Assembly: GCA_902779125.1 (NCBI GenBank)
Contig: CACZAC010000009.1
Coordinates: forward strand, 62,001 to 126,000
DNA length: 64,000 nucleotides
From: an uncultured Bacteroidales bacterium
GTDB lineage: Bacteria > Bacteroidota > Bacteroidia > Bacteroidales > Muribaculaceae
Direction: 5' to 3'
Positions 44,077 through 51,274 of the stretch are shown here, one piece after another. Each line of letters opens with the position of its first letter. The stretch's first letter is position 1. The position numbers and the translations under genes are program-made. The notes beneath the pieces were generated by a model. The model worked only from the letters and a program-made list of their open reading frames with translations. It did no database searches and had not been told where the DNA came from.

Positions 44077-44548
44077 CAACGAGGGAAAACGCATTGCGTT
44101 GTTCCCCGGCTCGTTTGACCCCTTTACCCGTGGCCACGAGTCCATCGTGAGAAGGGCGTTACCCCTGTTTGACAAATTTGTTATCGCCATCGGTGTGAAC
44201 GCCGACAAGCGGTCGTTCATGTCCATGGAACAGCGCAAAGCGTTGATAGAGGACGTCTTCAAGGATGACCCGCGCATCGAGGTCGTTTCCTACACAGGGC
44301 TAACCGTCGACGTGGCACGCGAGATGGGCGCAAAGTTCATCGTGCGCGGCGTGCGCCTTATCCAGGACTTTGAGAACGAGAAGCACCTCGCCGAGGTGAA
44401 CCGTGACATCTCAGGCATCGAGACCATCCTGCTCTATACCCTGCCCGAGTACAGCCACATCAGCAGCAGCATCGTGCGCGAGTTGTACCGTTACGGCCAA
44501 GACGTGAGTGTCTACCTGCCTGAGGGGGTTAAGCTAGAGAATATTTAA
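44054..44548 (+). CDS. coaD: Phosphopantetheine adenylyltransferase
   Basis: Transfers AMP from ATP to 4'-phosphopantetheine in coenzyme A synthesis. The 164-residue protein has the nucleotidyltransferase signature [17 protein letters not shown] near residue 15 (H of the TxGH motif as RGH), [15 protein letters not shown] near 97, and the loop [12 protein letters not shown] near 138. It overlaps parE by 23 bases; the longer N-terminus before RIALFPGS is about 10 residues more than usual, so a later start is conceivable, though no other ATG fits. Confidence 0.94.
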   Translation: MKTSQCIDNEGKRIALFPGSFDPFTRGHESIVRRALPLFDKFVIAIGVNADKRSFMSMEQRKALIEDVFKDDPRIEVVSYTGLTVDVAREMGAKFIVRGVRLIQDFENEKHLAEVNRDISGIETILLYTLPEYSHISSSIVRELYRYGQDVSVYLPEGVKLENI

Positions 44549-44627
44549 TTGCAATAGAAATTGTAGAATCAATAGAAACCATAAAAGCAATAGCTGCTAT
44601 AGAATACATTTTATATCGAGTTTTATC

Positions 44628-46265
44628 ATGAGAAAGATATTATTTGTTGCCGGGCTATCGCTGGCGCTGTCAATGACTGTTTCGGCGCAGCGGTCCATGC
44701 CCCAGGCACTGCAGAAACTGTTGAATGCCGAGTATGCCATCTCGACGCTCTATGTGGACACGATTAACGAGGACAAACTCGTCGAGGAAGCCATCAAGGG
44801 CATGCTCGAGAGTCTGGACCCGCATTCGTCCTATACCGACGCCAAGGAGACCAAGGAGCTTGAGGAGCCCCTGCAAGGCGAATTCAGCGGCGTGGGCATC
44901 CAGTTCAACATGAACAAGGATACCCTCTACGTTATCCAGACGATTCCTGGAGGTCCCAGCGAGCGCGTCGGTGTGCTGGCAGGTGACCGCATCATCTATG
45001 TGAACGACACGACGATTGCCGGCGTGAAGATGAAGAACAGCGACATCCAAAAACGCCTGCGCGGCAAGAAGGGCACCAACGTCACCATCAAGGTGAAACG
45101 TCCCGGCGTGAAGGACCTCATCACCTTCCGCATCACGCGCGACAACATCCCCCTGCACAGCATCGATGCCCAATATATGCTCGATGAGCGCACGGGTTAC
45201 CTGCGCATCTCTCGCTTTGGCGCCAAAACCCATGAAGAGATGATGGATGCCCTGAAGGAACTCGAGAAGCAAGGCATGACACAACTCATCATGGACTTGA
45301 ACGACAACGGAGGCGGATACCTGAATGCAGCCATCGACATGTGCAACGAGTTCCTGGACCGTGGTCAGCTCATGGTTTATACCGAGGGCGAGAATTCACC
45401 CCGCAACGAGGCCAACGCTAATGGTTGGGGCAATTACAAGACCCTGCCCATGGTCGTGATGGTCAACCAGTACTCGGCATCGGCAGCCGAAATCTTTGCA
45501 GGCGCCATGCAGGACTGGGACCGTGCCGTGGTGGTCGGCAGACGCACCTTCGGCAAGGGACTGGTACAGAGGCCTTTCAAGTTTGAGGATGGCTCGATGA
45601 TGCGACTCACCGTCGCCCGCTACTACACCCCGAGCGGCCGCTGCATCCAGAAGCCCTACAGCCGCGGCGACAAGAAGGCCTACGAGAAAGAGCTCCTCGA
45701 CCGTTACAACGAAGGTGAGTACTATAGTCTGGACAGCATCCAGTTCAACGACTCGCTGCGTTACACCACCCGCGTCAACGGCCGCACCATCTACGGTGGT
45801 GGCGGCGTGATGCCCGACATCTTTGTGCCCGTTGACACGACCGAGTATTCCACCTACTACCGCGACATGACCGCCAAGGGCATCCTCAACCAGTATGCCA
45901 TCAAGTATGTGGACAAGAACCGCAAGGCCATCAGCAAGCAGTTCAAGACCGTGAAGGACTTTGACAACGGTTTTACCGTGAGCGACGAGATGATGCGTGA
46001 CTTCATCGCCATGGGCGAACAGGACAGCGTGAAGTATGAAGAGGAGAAATACCGCACCAGCGAACAGTTGCTCAAGGACATCATCAAGGGACTGATTGCC
46101 CGTGACGTCTATGGCGACCAGAGCGCTTACAGCGTCATCCTCAACCACCGCAACCGCGACTTACAGGCTGCTATCGCAGTGCTTAACGACCCGGAGCGTT
46201 TCCAGCGCCTGTTGCGCGAAGGCAACCCTGAGTATGAGCGACTGGTGAAGAAAAGCGAGAAATAA
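44628..46265 (+). CDS. S41 family C-terminal processing peptidase
   Basis: The 545-residue protein is exported (signal LFVAGLSLALSMTVSAQ). A PDZ domain (about 88-165, GEFSGVGIQFNMNKDTLYVI, VGVLAGDRIIYVNDT) precedes the catalytic domain. The nucleophile lies in NQYSASAAEIFAGAMQ (about 281-296) and the catalytic lysine is about 310 in RTFGKGLVQRPF. S41 proteases degrade or trim periplasmic proteins from the C-terminus. It follows coaD by about 80 bases; a tandem 9-bp array begins 5 bases after its stop. Confidence 0.92.
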   Translation: MRKILFVAGLSLALSMTVSAQRSMPQALQKLLNAEYAISTLYVDTINEDKLVEEAIKGMLESLDPHSSYTDAKETKELEEPLQGEFSGVGIQFNMNKDTLYVIQTIPGGPSERVGVLAGDRIIYVNDTTIAGVKMKNSDIQKRLRGKKGTNVTIKVKRPGVKDLITFRITRDNIPLHSIDAQYMLDERTGYLRISRFGAKTHEEMMDALKELEKQGMTQLIMDLNDNGGGYLNAAIDMCNEFLDRGQLMVYTEGENSPRNEANANGWGNYKTLPMVVMVNQYSASAAEIFAGAMQDWDRAVVVGRRTFGKGLVQRPFKFEDGSMMRLTVARYYTPSGRCIQKPYSRGDKKAYEKELLDRYNEGEYYSLDSIQFNDSLRYTTRVNGRTIYGGGGVMPDIFVPVDTTEYSTYYRDMTAKGILNQYAIKYVDKNRKAISKQFKTVKDFDNGFTVSDEMMRDFIAMGEQDSVKYEEEKYRTSEQLLKDIIKGLIARDVYGDQSAYSVILNHRNRDLQAAIAVLNDPERFQRLLREGNPEYERLVKKSEK

Positions 46266-46270
46266 TCGTT

Positions 46271-46369
46271 CTAGAGAATCTAGATAACCTAGACAACCTA
46301 GATAACCTAGATAATCTAGACATTCTAGATAGTCTAGAGAATCTAGATGGGCTAGAATTTCTAGAGATT
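46271..46369. repeat. Eleven-unit 9-bp tandem repeat, CTAG in every unit
   Basis: CTAG occurs at 46271, 46280, 46289, 46298, 46307, 46316, 46325, 46334, 46343, 46352 and 46361, exactly every 9 bases. The consensus unit is CTAGATAAC with variation only in the last four bases. The array follows the S41 protease stop codon directly and precedes the terminator at 46382. Confidence 0.9.
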
Positions 46370-46381
46370 TTAAAGAAAACG

Positions 46382-46406
46382 CCCCTCTGGCATCAAGCCA
46401 GGGGGG
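46382..46406. terminator. Convergent terminator
   Basis: CCCCTCTGGC (46382-46391) pairs with GCCAGGGGGG (46397-46406), one wobble, loop ATCAA. On the minus strand it is followed by GTTTTCTTT and overlaps the last codons of the PrsW gene. Confidence 0.85.
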
Positions 46407-47181
46407 TGTTGTTATTGTCATTGTCGCTATCAGGGAAAGGTGGTGGCATTAACGGGCCTTGACCCGGGATGGGTGGAGGTGTCATGCGCGCCCGATCATG
46501 ACGGGAAAGGTCTGAAATGCGACGCATGGTGCTCTTGTACAGGTACAAGATGAGCAGGACAAACAAGATGTTGATGACAACCGACAATGCGGGCAATACA
46601 CCCTCGCTGAACGCTAGCGCATCCCATGTCCAGTGGATGAGGATGGGCACTGCCAGGATGCAGGCGGCCGTGAGGGGCCGACGGTCACCGAAATGGCGCT
46701 TGCTGTAAAAATAGCCCATAGCACATGCCATCGCAAAATGTGCAGGCACTGCCGTCACGCTGCGCACGATACCGGTTAGCACCCAATCCTCGCTCTGCAG
46801 GAGGTAAAGGATATTCTCGGCACCGGCAAAGCCAAGACCCACACAAGCGGCATAGACGATGCCGTCTAAATACTCATCATAATACCGGTTATTGCGCAGG
46901 AAGAGCCACAGCATCGCCAATTTTGCACACTCCTCGGGTATGGCAGCAGCCAACAAAGCAGTTGATACCGCCCCACCGAAGGTTTCAATGTCAACGACAA
47001 GAATCCCCATGGCACCTAACAGTCCAGATATCAGCAACGACACGAACGTGGAGCCCACACCGTAGAGGAATGCCTTATAAAGCATGTTCAACGGCTCGGG
47101 ACGCAGTGAATCCTTCCTGTAAATCCACCAGCCCAGAATCAGCACGGGCAGCAATGCTGTAATAATGATAATCAGTATCAT
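46393..47181 (-). CDS. PrsW family intramembrane metalloprotease
   Basis: The 262-residue protein has seven or eight membrane helices. Active-site motifs are AAIPEECAKLAMLW near residue 80, GFAGAENILYLL near 120, HFAMACAMGYFYSKRHF near 148 and ILIHWTWDAL near 182, all on membrane helices. PrsW proteases cleave anti-sigma factors or related membrane proteins. A Pro/Asp/Asn-rich cytosolic tail follows. The last few codons lie inside the terminator hairpin. Confidence 0.9.
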   Translation of the reverse strand: MILIIIITALLPVLILGWWIYRKDSLRPEPLNMLYKAFLYGVGSTFVSLLISGLLGAMGILVVDIETFGGAVSTALLAAAIPEECAKLAMLWLFLRNNRYYDEYLDGIVYAACVGLGFAGAENILYLLQSEDWVLTGIVRSVTAVPAHFAMACAMGYFYSKRHFGDRRPLTAACILAVPILIHWTWDALAFSEGVLPALSVVINILFVLLILYLYKSTMRRISDLSRHDRARMTPPPIPGQGPLMPPPFPDSDNDNNNTPLA

Positions 47182-47213
47182 TGGTTGTCAATTGTGTTGA
47201 GGGTTCTTTACAA

Positions 47214-47245
47214 AATGCACCCGACGGGAAAGTATCGGGTGCATT
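47214..47245 (-). terminator. Intrinsic terminator of the FGE-domain gene
   Basis: AATGCACCCGA (47214-47224) pairs with TCGGGTGCATT (47235-47245). On the minus strand TTTTGT follows. Confidence 0.85.
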
Positions 47246-47280
47246 GATTCTCATCTAATTGCCTTTACAACAATTAGCCA

Positions 47281-49254
47281 TTACATGGCAAGGCGCAGAC
47301 CGATGGTGTAGATGCGCATACCCGGTGATTCGTAATTGCGGGCAGCCGAACGGCAATCCAAAGGCACACTGAACCAGCATCCGCCACGGATTACATAACG
47401 GCCAAGGCTGGAAGCGCTTTCAGGATCAACCCCGTTGTAGGGTGCATACTCATCGGCGCACCATTCATGCACATTACCGCTCATGTCATACAGACCCAAC
47501 TCATTGCTGTGCTTGGTGCCGACAGCATGAGTACCGTAGTCGGCGCTTTCAGGACCAACGATATAGCTGTTGGTGTAGTACCATGCCACATCCTCCAGAT
47601 TGTCGCTACCTGAATACAGAGTGCCACGGGCCTTGTTTCCGCCACGGGCAGCAAATTCCCATTCAGCCTCGGTGGGCAGACGGAAGTTCTTGCCGGTGAG
47701 AGCGTTGAGGCGTGCAATGAACGTCTGGCAATCAGACCAGCTTACCTGCTCCACAGGACGGTTCAGGTCACCGGTGAAGCTGCTCGGGTTGGTGCCCATG
47801 ACAGCCTGCCACAGTTCCTGAGTCACCTCGGTCTGACCGATGCTATAAGGCTCCAAGGTCACCTCGTGAGCGGGAAGCTCATCGGCCTCGGCAACGCCGT
47901 TCTCTACCATAATCGAGTCGACGCCCATGGTGAACGTGCCACCCTCCACGGCTACCATCTGGAATGATACGCCATTGACAGTGAACATGCCAGGAATGGT
48001 GTTATAGTTCAACATACGGTCAATAAACGTATTAGCTGAGAGTTTCAACTCGTTGAAATTCTCGTTCATTACCGAGCTGCAGTCCATCAGGAGCATTACC
48101 AGTGCGCTGGAATAGGTGCTCTCGATATCGGGCAGGCGGTCGGTAGTGAACTCGGTGCTGGCCTCCCAGTCGTTCTGGTCCTCAACCCAGTACCACTCCT
48201 GGATTTTCTTCTTCTCGATGCGCTCCTCGCTATCAAGCTGGATACCATCAAAGACAAGCGATACAAACATACCGTCAACGCCCGAAGCGACAACGCTATC
48301 GCCTGACGTGCAGGTCAAGCCCTTGTAAACGATATTGGAGAGGCTGCGGGTCCTGAGTGAGAAGGTTCCCTCGATGTAAACCTGCGATTCGTTAACAGTG
48401 GCTTCGGTCACGTCATCCAGGGTGAAACGGATACGCGTTCCGGTACCCACACCGGGGAATACCAGCGTCAAGGTCTCGGACATATTGCGGCGCACCAGTT
48501 CATCGGCAATCGTCTGGAAGCTGATGTTGGCCTCGGCCATCGAGTTCACCTCCATAGCCTTTGTCGAGTCACTGGCAAGAGCATACAGGTTGTTGCGGAA
48601 CTGGTTGGCATCCTTGACGTTCTCGTTCATCAGACCAACGCTGTAAGCCTTGATGGGACGACCGTAAACACGCTCATTGAGGATGCGGCCATGCAGAGCC
48701 TGAGCATACTCGGCCTCGGTGTCATACTTGTCGGTCATCATTAGCGAACCCTGGTCAATGCCCTCGGTGAAGGTCACGATAGCGACATTCTGCAGGTGTT
48801 GAGGATGAGGTGCGGAGTTCAGCGCGTCAAGCGCATTGTCCACCGAGTAGTAGAGCAAGCGGCCAGGCTGCTTGGTCAACCCATTGACAAAACCATAGAA
48901 GTCATTCACTGTTGTCGAGTCAAGGTAAGAGATTTCCTTGGTCGTAAGCGTCTGATTGAACCCGATAACACCCATGTACATTCCCGTATCTACCAGCGGA
49001 ATCACAGGACCGTTCAGGATGATGTCAATCACCTTGTTGATATCGGCAACATTGATCTCACCATCATTGTTGAGGTCACACTTGAGGTCACCAGTGGTGT
49101 TCACAATAGCATAAATCACCGCATTGATGTCTGCAATGTTGACCTCGCCGTCAGCATTCACATCGCCCACGATGTTACTCGAATACTGGCGCGGGCCAGC
49201 AAATGCCATCACAGTTGATAAAACAATCAACGATAAAAAAGTAGTTAGTCTCAT
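47281..49254 (-). CDS. Secreted protein: dockerin-like repeats, central unknown domain, formylglycine-generating-enzyme domain
   Basis: The start is set at 49254, where MRLTTFLSLIVLSTVMAFA is a signal peptide; an ATG 75 bases upstream gives a non-signal leader. Of 657 residues, about 30-88 are a dockerin-like pair (DVNADGEVNIADINAVIYAI, DLNNDGEINVADINKVIDII), placed at the N-terminus rather than the usual C-terminus. Residues about 95-400 show von Willebrand A-like features (MGVIGFNQTL, VMLLMDCSSVMNENF). Residues about 420-657 are an FGE/SUMF1 domain (VEGGTFTMGVDS, QTEVTQELWQAVMG, RLPTEAEWEFAARGG, YDMSGNVHEWCADEY, RVIRGGCWF-type end). FGE-like domains often lack enzyme activity and act as binding modules. 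Confidence 0.85.
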   Translation of the reverse strand: MRLTTFLSLIVLSTVMAFAGPRQYSSNIVGDVNADGEVNIADINAVIYAIVNTTGDLKCDLNNDGEINVADINKVIDIILNGPVIPLVDTGMYMGVIGFNQTLTTKEISYLDSTTVNDFYGFVNGLTKQPGRLLYYSVDNALDALNSAPHPQHLQNVAIVTFTEGIDQGSLMMTDKYDTEAEYAQALHGRILNERVYGRPIKAYSVGLMNENVKDANQFRNNLYALASDSTKAMEVNSMAEANISFQTIADELVRRNMSETLTLVFPGVGTGTRIRFTLDDVTEATVNESQVYIEGTFSLRTRSLSNIVYKGLTCTSGDSVVASGVDGMFVSLVFDGIQLDSEERIEKKKIQEWYWVEDQNDWEASTEFTTDRLPDIESTYSSALVMLLMDCSSVMNENFNELKLSANTFIDRMLNYNTIPGMFTVNGVSFQMVAVEGGTFTMGVDSIMVENGVAEADELPAHEVTLEPYSIGQTEVTQELWQAVMGTNPSSFTGDLNRPVEQVSWSDCQTFIARLNALTGKNFRLPTEAEWEFAARGGNKARGTLYSGSDNLEDVAWYYTNSYIVGPESADYGTHAVGTKHSNELGLYDMSGNVHEWCADEYAPYNGVDPESASSLGRYVIRGGCWFSVPLDCRSAARNYESPGMRIYTIGLRLAM

Positions 49255-49418
49255 GTACTTGTATAATAAAAAATGGTTAATATTTCCATAATTAATCGCA
49301 TGCAACGAACCAAAGCACGCAGTTAACAACCTACAAAAGTACTGCTAATTTGTCCAAAAAACAAATCTTTATCAAGAATAGTTATCAACAAATTTCCCTT
49401 TTTGGTCAATTTTTGCAG

Positions 49419-49426
49419 TATCTTTG
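49419..49426 (+). promoter_or_regulatory. -7 element of the sodium:solute symporter gene
   Basis: TATCTTTG, 24 bases before the start; the possible -33 TTTG at 49401 is closer than usual. Confidence 0.55.
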
Positions 49427-49450
49427 CACCCAAAGTAATCAAAAATCGAT

Positions 49451-50971
49451 ATGGTTTCGGCAATTCATCTCATAGGAGTCCTATTGACTATCGCCCTATT
49501 GCTTCTAGTGAGTTGGCTCTCAGGACGCAAAGTCAAGGACGCACGCAGTTTCACCACTGGCGGCACAAGCGGCAGCTGGATGGTGTGCGGCGCGTTGCTA
49601 GGCACCCTGGCGGGAGGACAGTCCACCATCGGCACGGCCCAGTTGGCTTTCTATTATGGTGTGTCGGCCTGGTGGTTCACTATCGGGGCTGGCCTGGGGT
49701 CGCTGGTGATGGGTCTTGTTTACGCTGGTCCATTGCGGCGCAGTGGCTGCTCGACGTTGCTCGAAATCGTCAGCCGCGAGTATGGCCACAAAGCCGAGAC
49801 CGTAGGCTCGCTCTTGTTCCTCATCGGCATTTTCATCAGCATCGTGTCCCAGGTGCTGTCGTCGTCGGCGATGATTACCAGCCTGTTCGGCATTCATCTG
49901 GTGTGGGCGGCACTCGCCAGTGCTGTACTCATCATGCTGTTAGTACTCTTTGGCGGCATACGCAGTGCCGGTGCCGGTGGCATTGTCAAGCTGGTTTTGC
50001 TATATGTCAGTTCGCTGGTGGCTGGCGTCGTCGTGTGGCGCATCGCGGGCGGTTTTTCGGGATTGAGTGACGCTATCGATACTGTATATCAAACTCCTGC
50101 CCTTGCCCAAGCCAACGGTCTGACAGACATCGAAAGCATCCATGAGCGTTATGCAAGCCCCTTTGCCCGTGGCTTCTTTAAAGACATGGGAGGCTGCTTG
50201 TCGCTCATTCTGGGCGTAGTGTCCACACAGACCTACGCTCAGTGCATCTGGTCAGCTGCCTCGACGCGAAAAGCACGCCGCGGTGCTGTACTGTGTTCGG
50301 TATTCATGCCCATCATCGGGGCAGCCTGCACACTGGTGGGCCTGTATATGCGCGGCCATTATATCACAAGCCATGAACTGTCCATGTTGCAGCAGCTGGG
50401 CGAGCAGGTGCCAGGAGGACTGGGCGTCATCGACAGCTCGGCACTGGCGTTTCCTGTGTTTGTGCTAGAGCATCTGCCGGCATGGTTAGGCGGTCTGCTG
50501 CTGGGTACGATGCTCATCAATATTCTGGGGTGCGGCAGCGGATTGTCGCTGGGTGCCTCGACCATCCTTGTTCGTGACGTGTATGGCAATTTCAAGCGCC
50601 GCATGGGCATGCAAGCCTCTCCCCTATCCCAACTGTCACAGACACGCCTGTCCATCGTTGGAATCCTGATGCTGGCCTTTATCGTGGCTGTTCTGTTCAA
50701 CGGCACCTTCATCAACGACCTGGGTTTCCTGTCGCTGGGCTTGCGAGCCGTAGCCATTCTGTTCCCGCTGAGCTTCGCCTTGTGGTGCCCGGGGCGTTTC
50801 CAACCCCGTCGCGTCCTGCTGTCGATGCCCATCGGTGTCGCCGCGATGCTCCTCGCTAAATTCACGTCCCTACCCGGCGACGCCGTCTACTACGGCCTCA
50901 CCGCCTCCCTCCTCACCATCCTCACCAACGTGCCCCACGCTACCCAACGCTGCCCCACGCCAAGACGTTAA
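49451..50971 (+). CDS. Sodium:solute symporter family transporter
   Basis: The 506-residue protein has 13 or so membrane helices of the SSS/APC fold. Typical parts are GGTSGSWMVCGALLGTLAGGQSTIGTAQ (given in part near residue 36), WWFTIGAGLG, GGCLSLILGVVSTQTYAQCIWSA and ILGCGSGLSLGASTILVRDVY. It couples Na+ import to uptake of an organic solute that cannot be assigned. The last roughly 12 residues (HATQRCPTPRR) are encoded by a dispersed repeat that continues past the stop codon, so the C-terminus has been replaced or extended by repeat DNA. Confidence 0.88.
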   Translation: MVSAIHLIGVLLTIALLLLVSWLSGRKVKDARSFTTGGTSGSWMVCGALLGTLAGGQSTIGTAQLAFYYGVSAWWFTIGAGLGSLVMGLVYAGPLRRSGCSTLLEIVSREYGHKAETVGSLLFLIGIFISIVSQVLSSSAMITSLFGIHLVWAALASAVLIMLLVLFGGIRSAGAGGIVKLVLLYVSSLVAGVVVWRIAGGFSGLSDAIDTVYQTPALAQANGLTDIESIHERYASPFARGFFKDMGGCLSLILGVVSTQTYAQCIWSAASTRKARRGAVLCSVFMPIIGAACTLVGLYMRGHYITSHELSMLQQLGEQVPGGLGVIDSSALAFPVFVLEHLPAWLGGLLLGTMLINILGCGSGLSLGASTILVRDVYGNFKRRMGMQASPLSQLSQTRLSIVGILMLAFIVAVLFNGTFINDLGFLSLGLRAVAILFPLSFALWCPGRFQPRRVLLSMPIGVAAMLLAKFTSLPGDAVYYGLTASLLTILTNVPHATQRCPTPRR

Positions 50972-51041
50972 GTTTTTTTCAAACAACAAAGATAACGTTG
51001 AACAACAGGAACAACTTTTTTATTGGGCATACGCATTGTAG

Positions 51042-51061
51042 GGCCACGCCTTGGCGTGGCC
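51042..51061. repeat. Perfect GC-rich palindrome (REP-like)
   Basis: GGCCACGCC-TT-GGCGTGGCC, 9-bp arms with a 2-base centre, preceded by TTGTAG. Confidence 0.65.
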
Positions 51062-51108
51062 GCATCGTACTACCCCACGCTACCCCACGCTAAGACGCTA
51101 AGTTTTAA

Positions 51109-51194
51109 TGCTCGCGTTGCTCGCAGTTTAGAGTTTAGGGTTTAGAGTTTAGAGAGGCATCCGCGCTCTCTTGCCTCATGCTAAGGCGCTAAGG
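51109..51194. repeat. Dispersed intergenic element, copy B
   Basis: It shares with copy A (38571-38692) the order GCTCGCAG, four GTTTAGA-type heptamers (51126-51153, here the second is GTTTAGG), GAGAGGC, TCCGC, CTC, TTGCCTCA, GCTAAGGCGC and CTAAG. Copy B is shorter in the middle. Confidence 0.7.
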
Positions 51195-51274
51195 TTTTCA
51201 AACAACACGGACAACTTATTAGTCATCCGTGTTCCTTGGGATTTAAGTCTAATGAGCAGAGATGTCCAATCCTA

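Larger units (their letters stand above)
50972..51274. other. Repeat-rich non-coding stretch
   Basis: 303 bases without a gene. It holds ACCCCACGCTA-type repeats (51071-51102), a GGCCACGCC palindrome (51042-51061), copy B of the dispersed element (51109-51194), and an 8-bp dyad AACACGGA/TCCGTGTT (51204-51233) that may terminate the glycosidase transcript. Confidence 0.6.

Noticed and set aside
46271..46369. CRISPR-like array
   Set aside because: Units of 9 bp without separate repeats and spacers, and no cas gene in the window.
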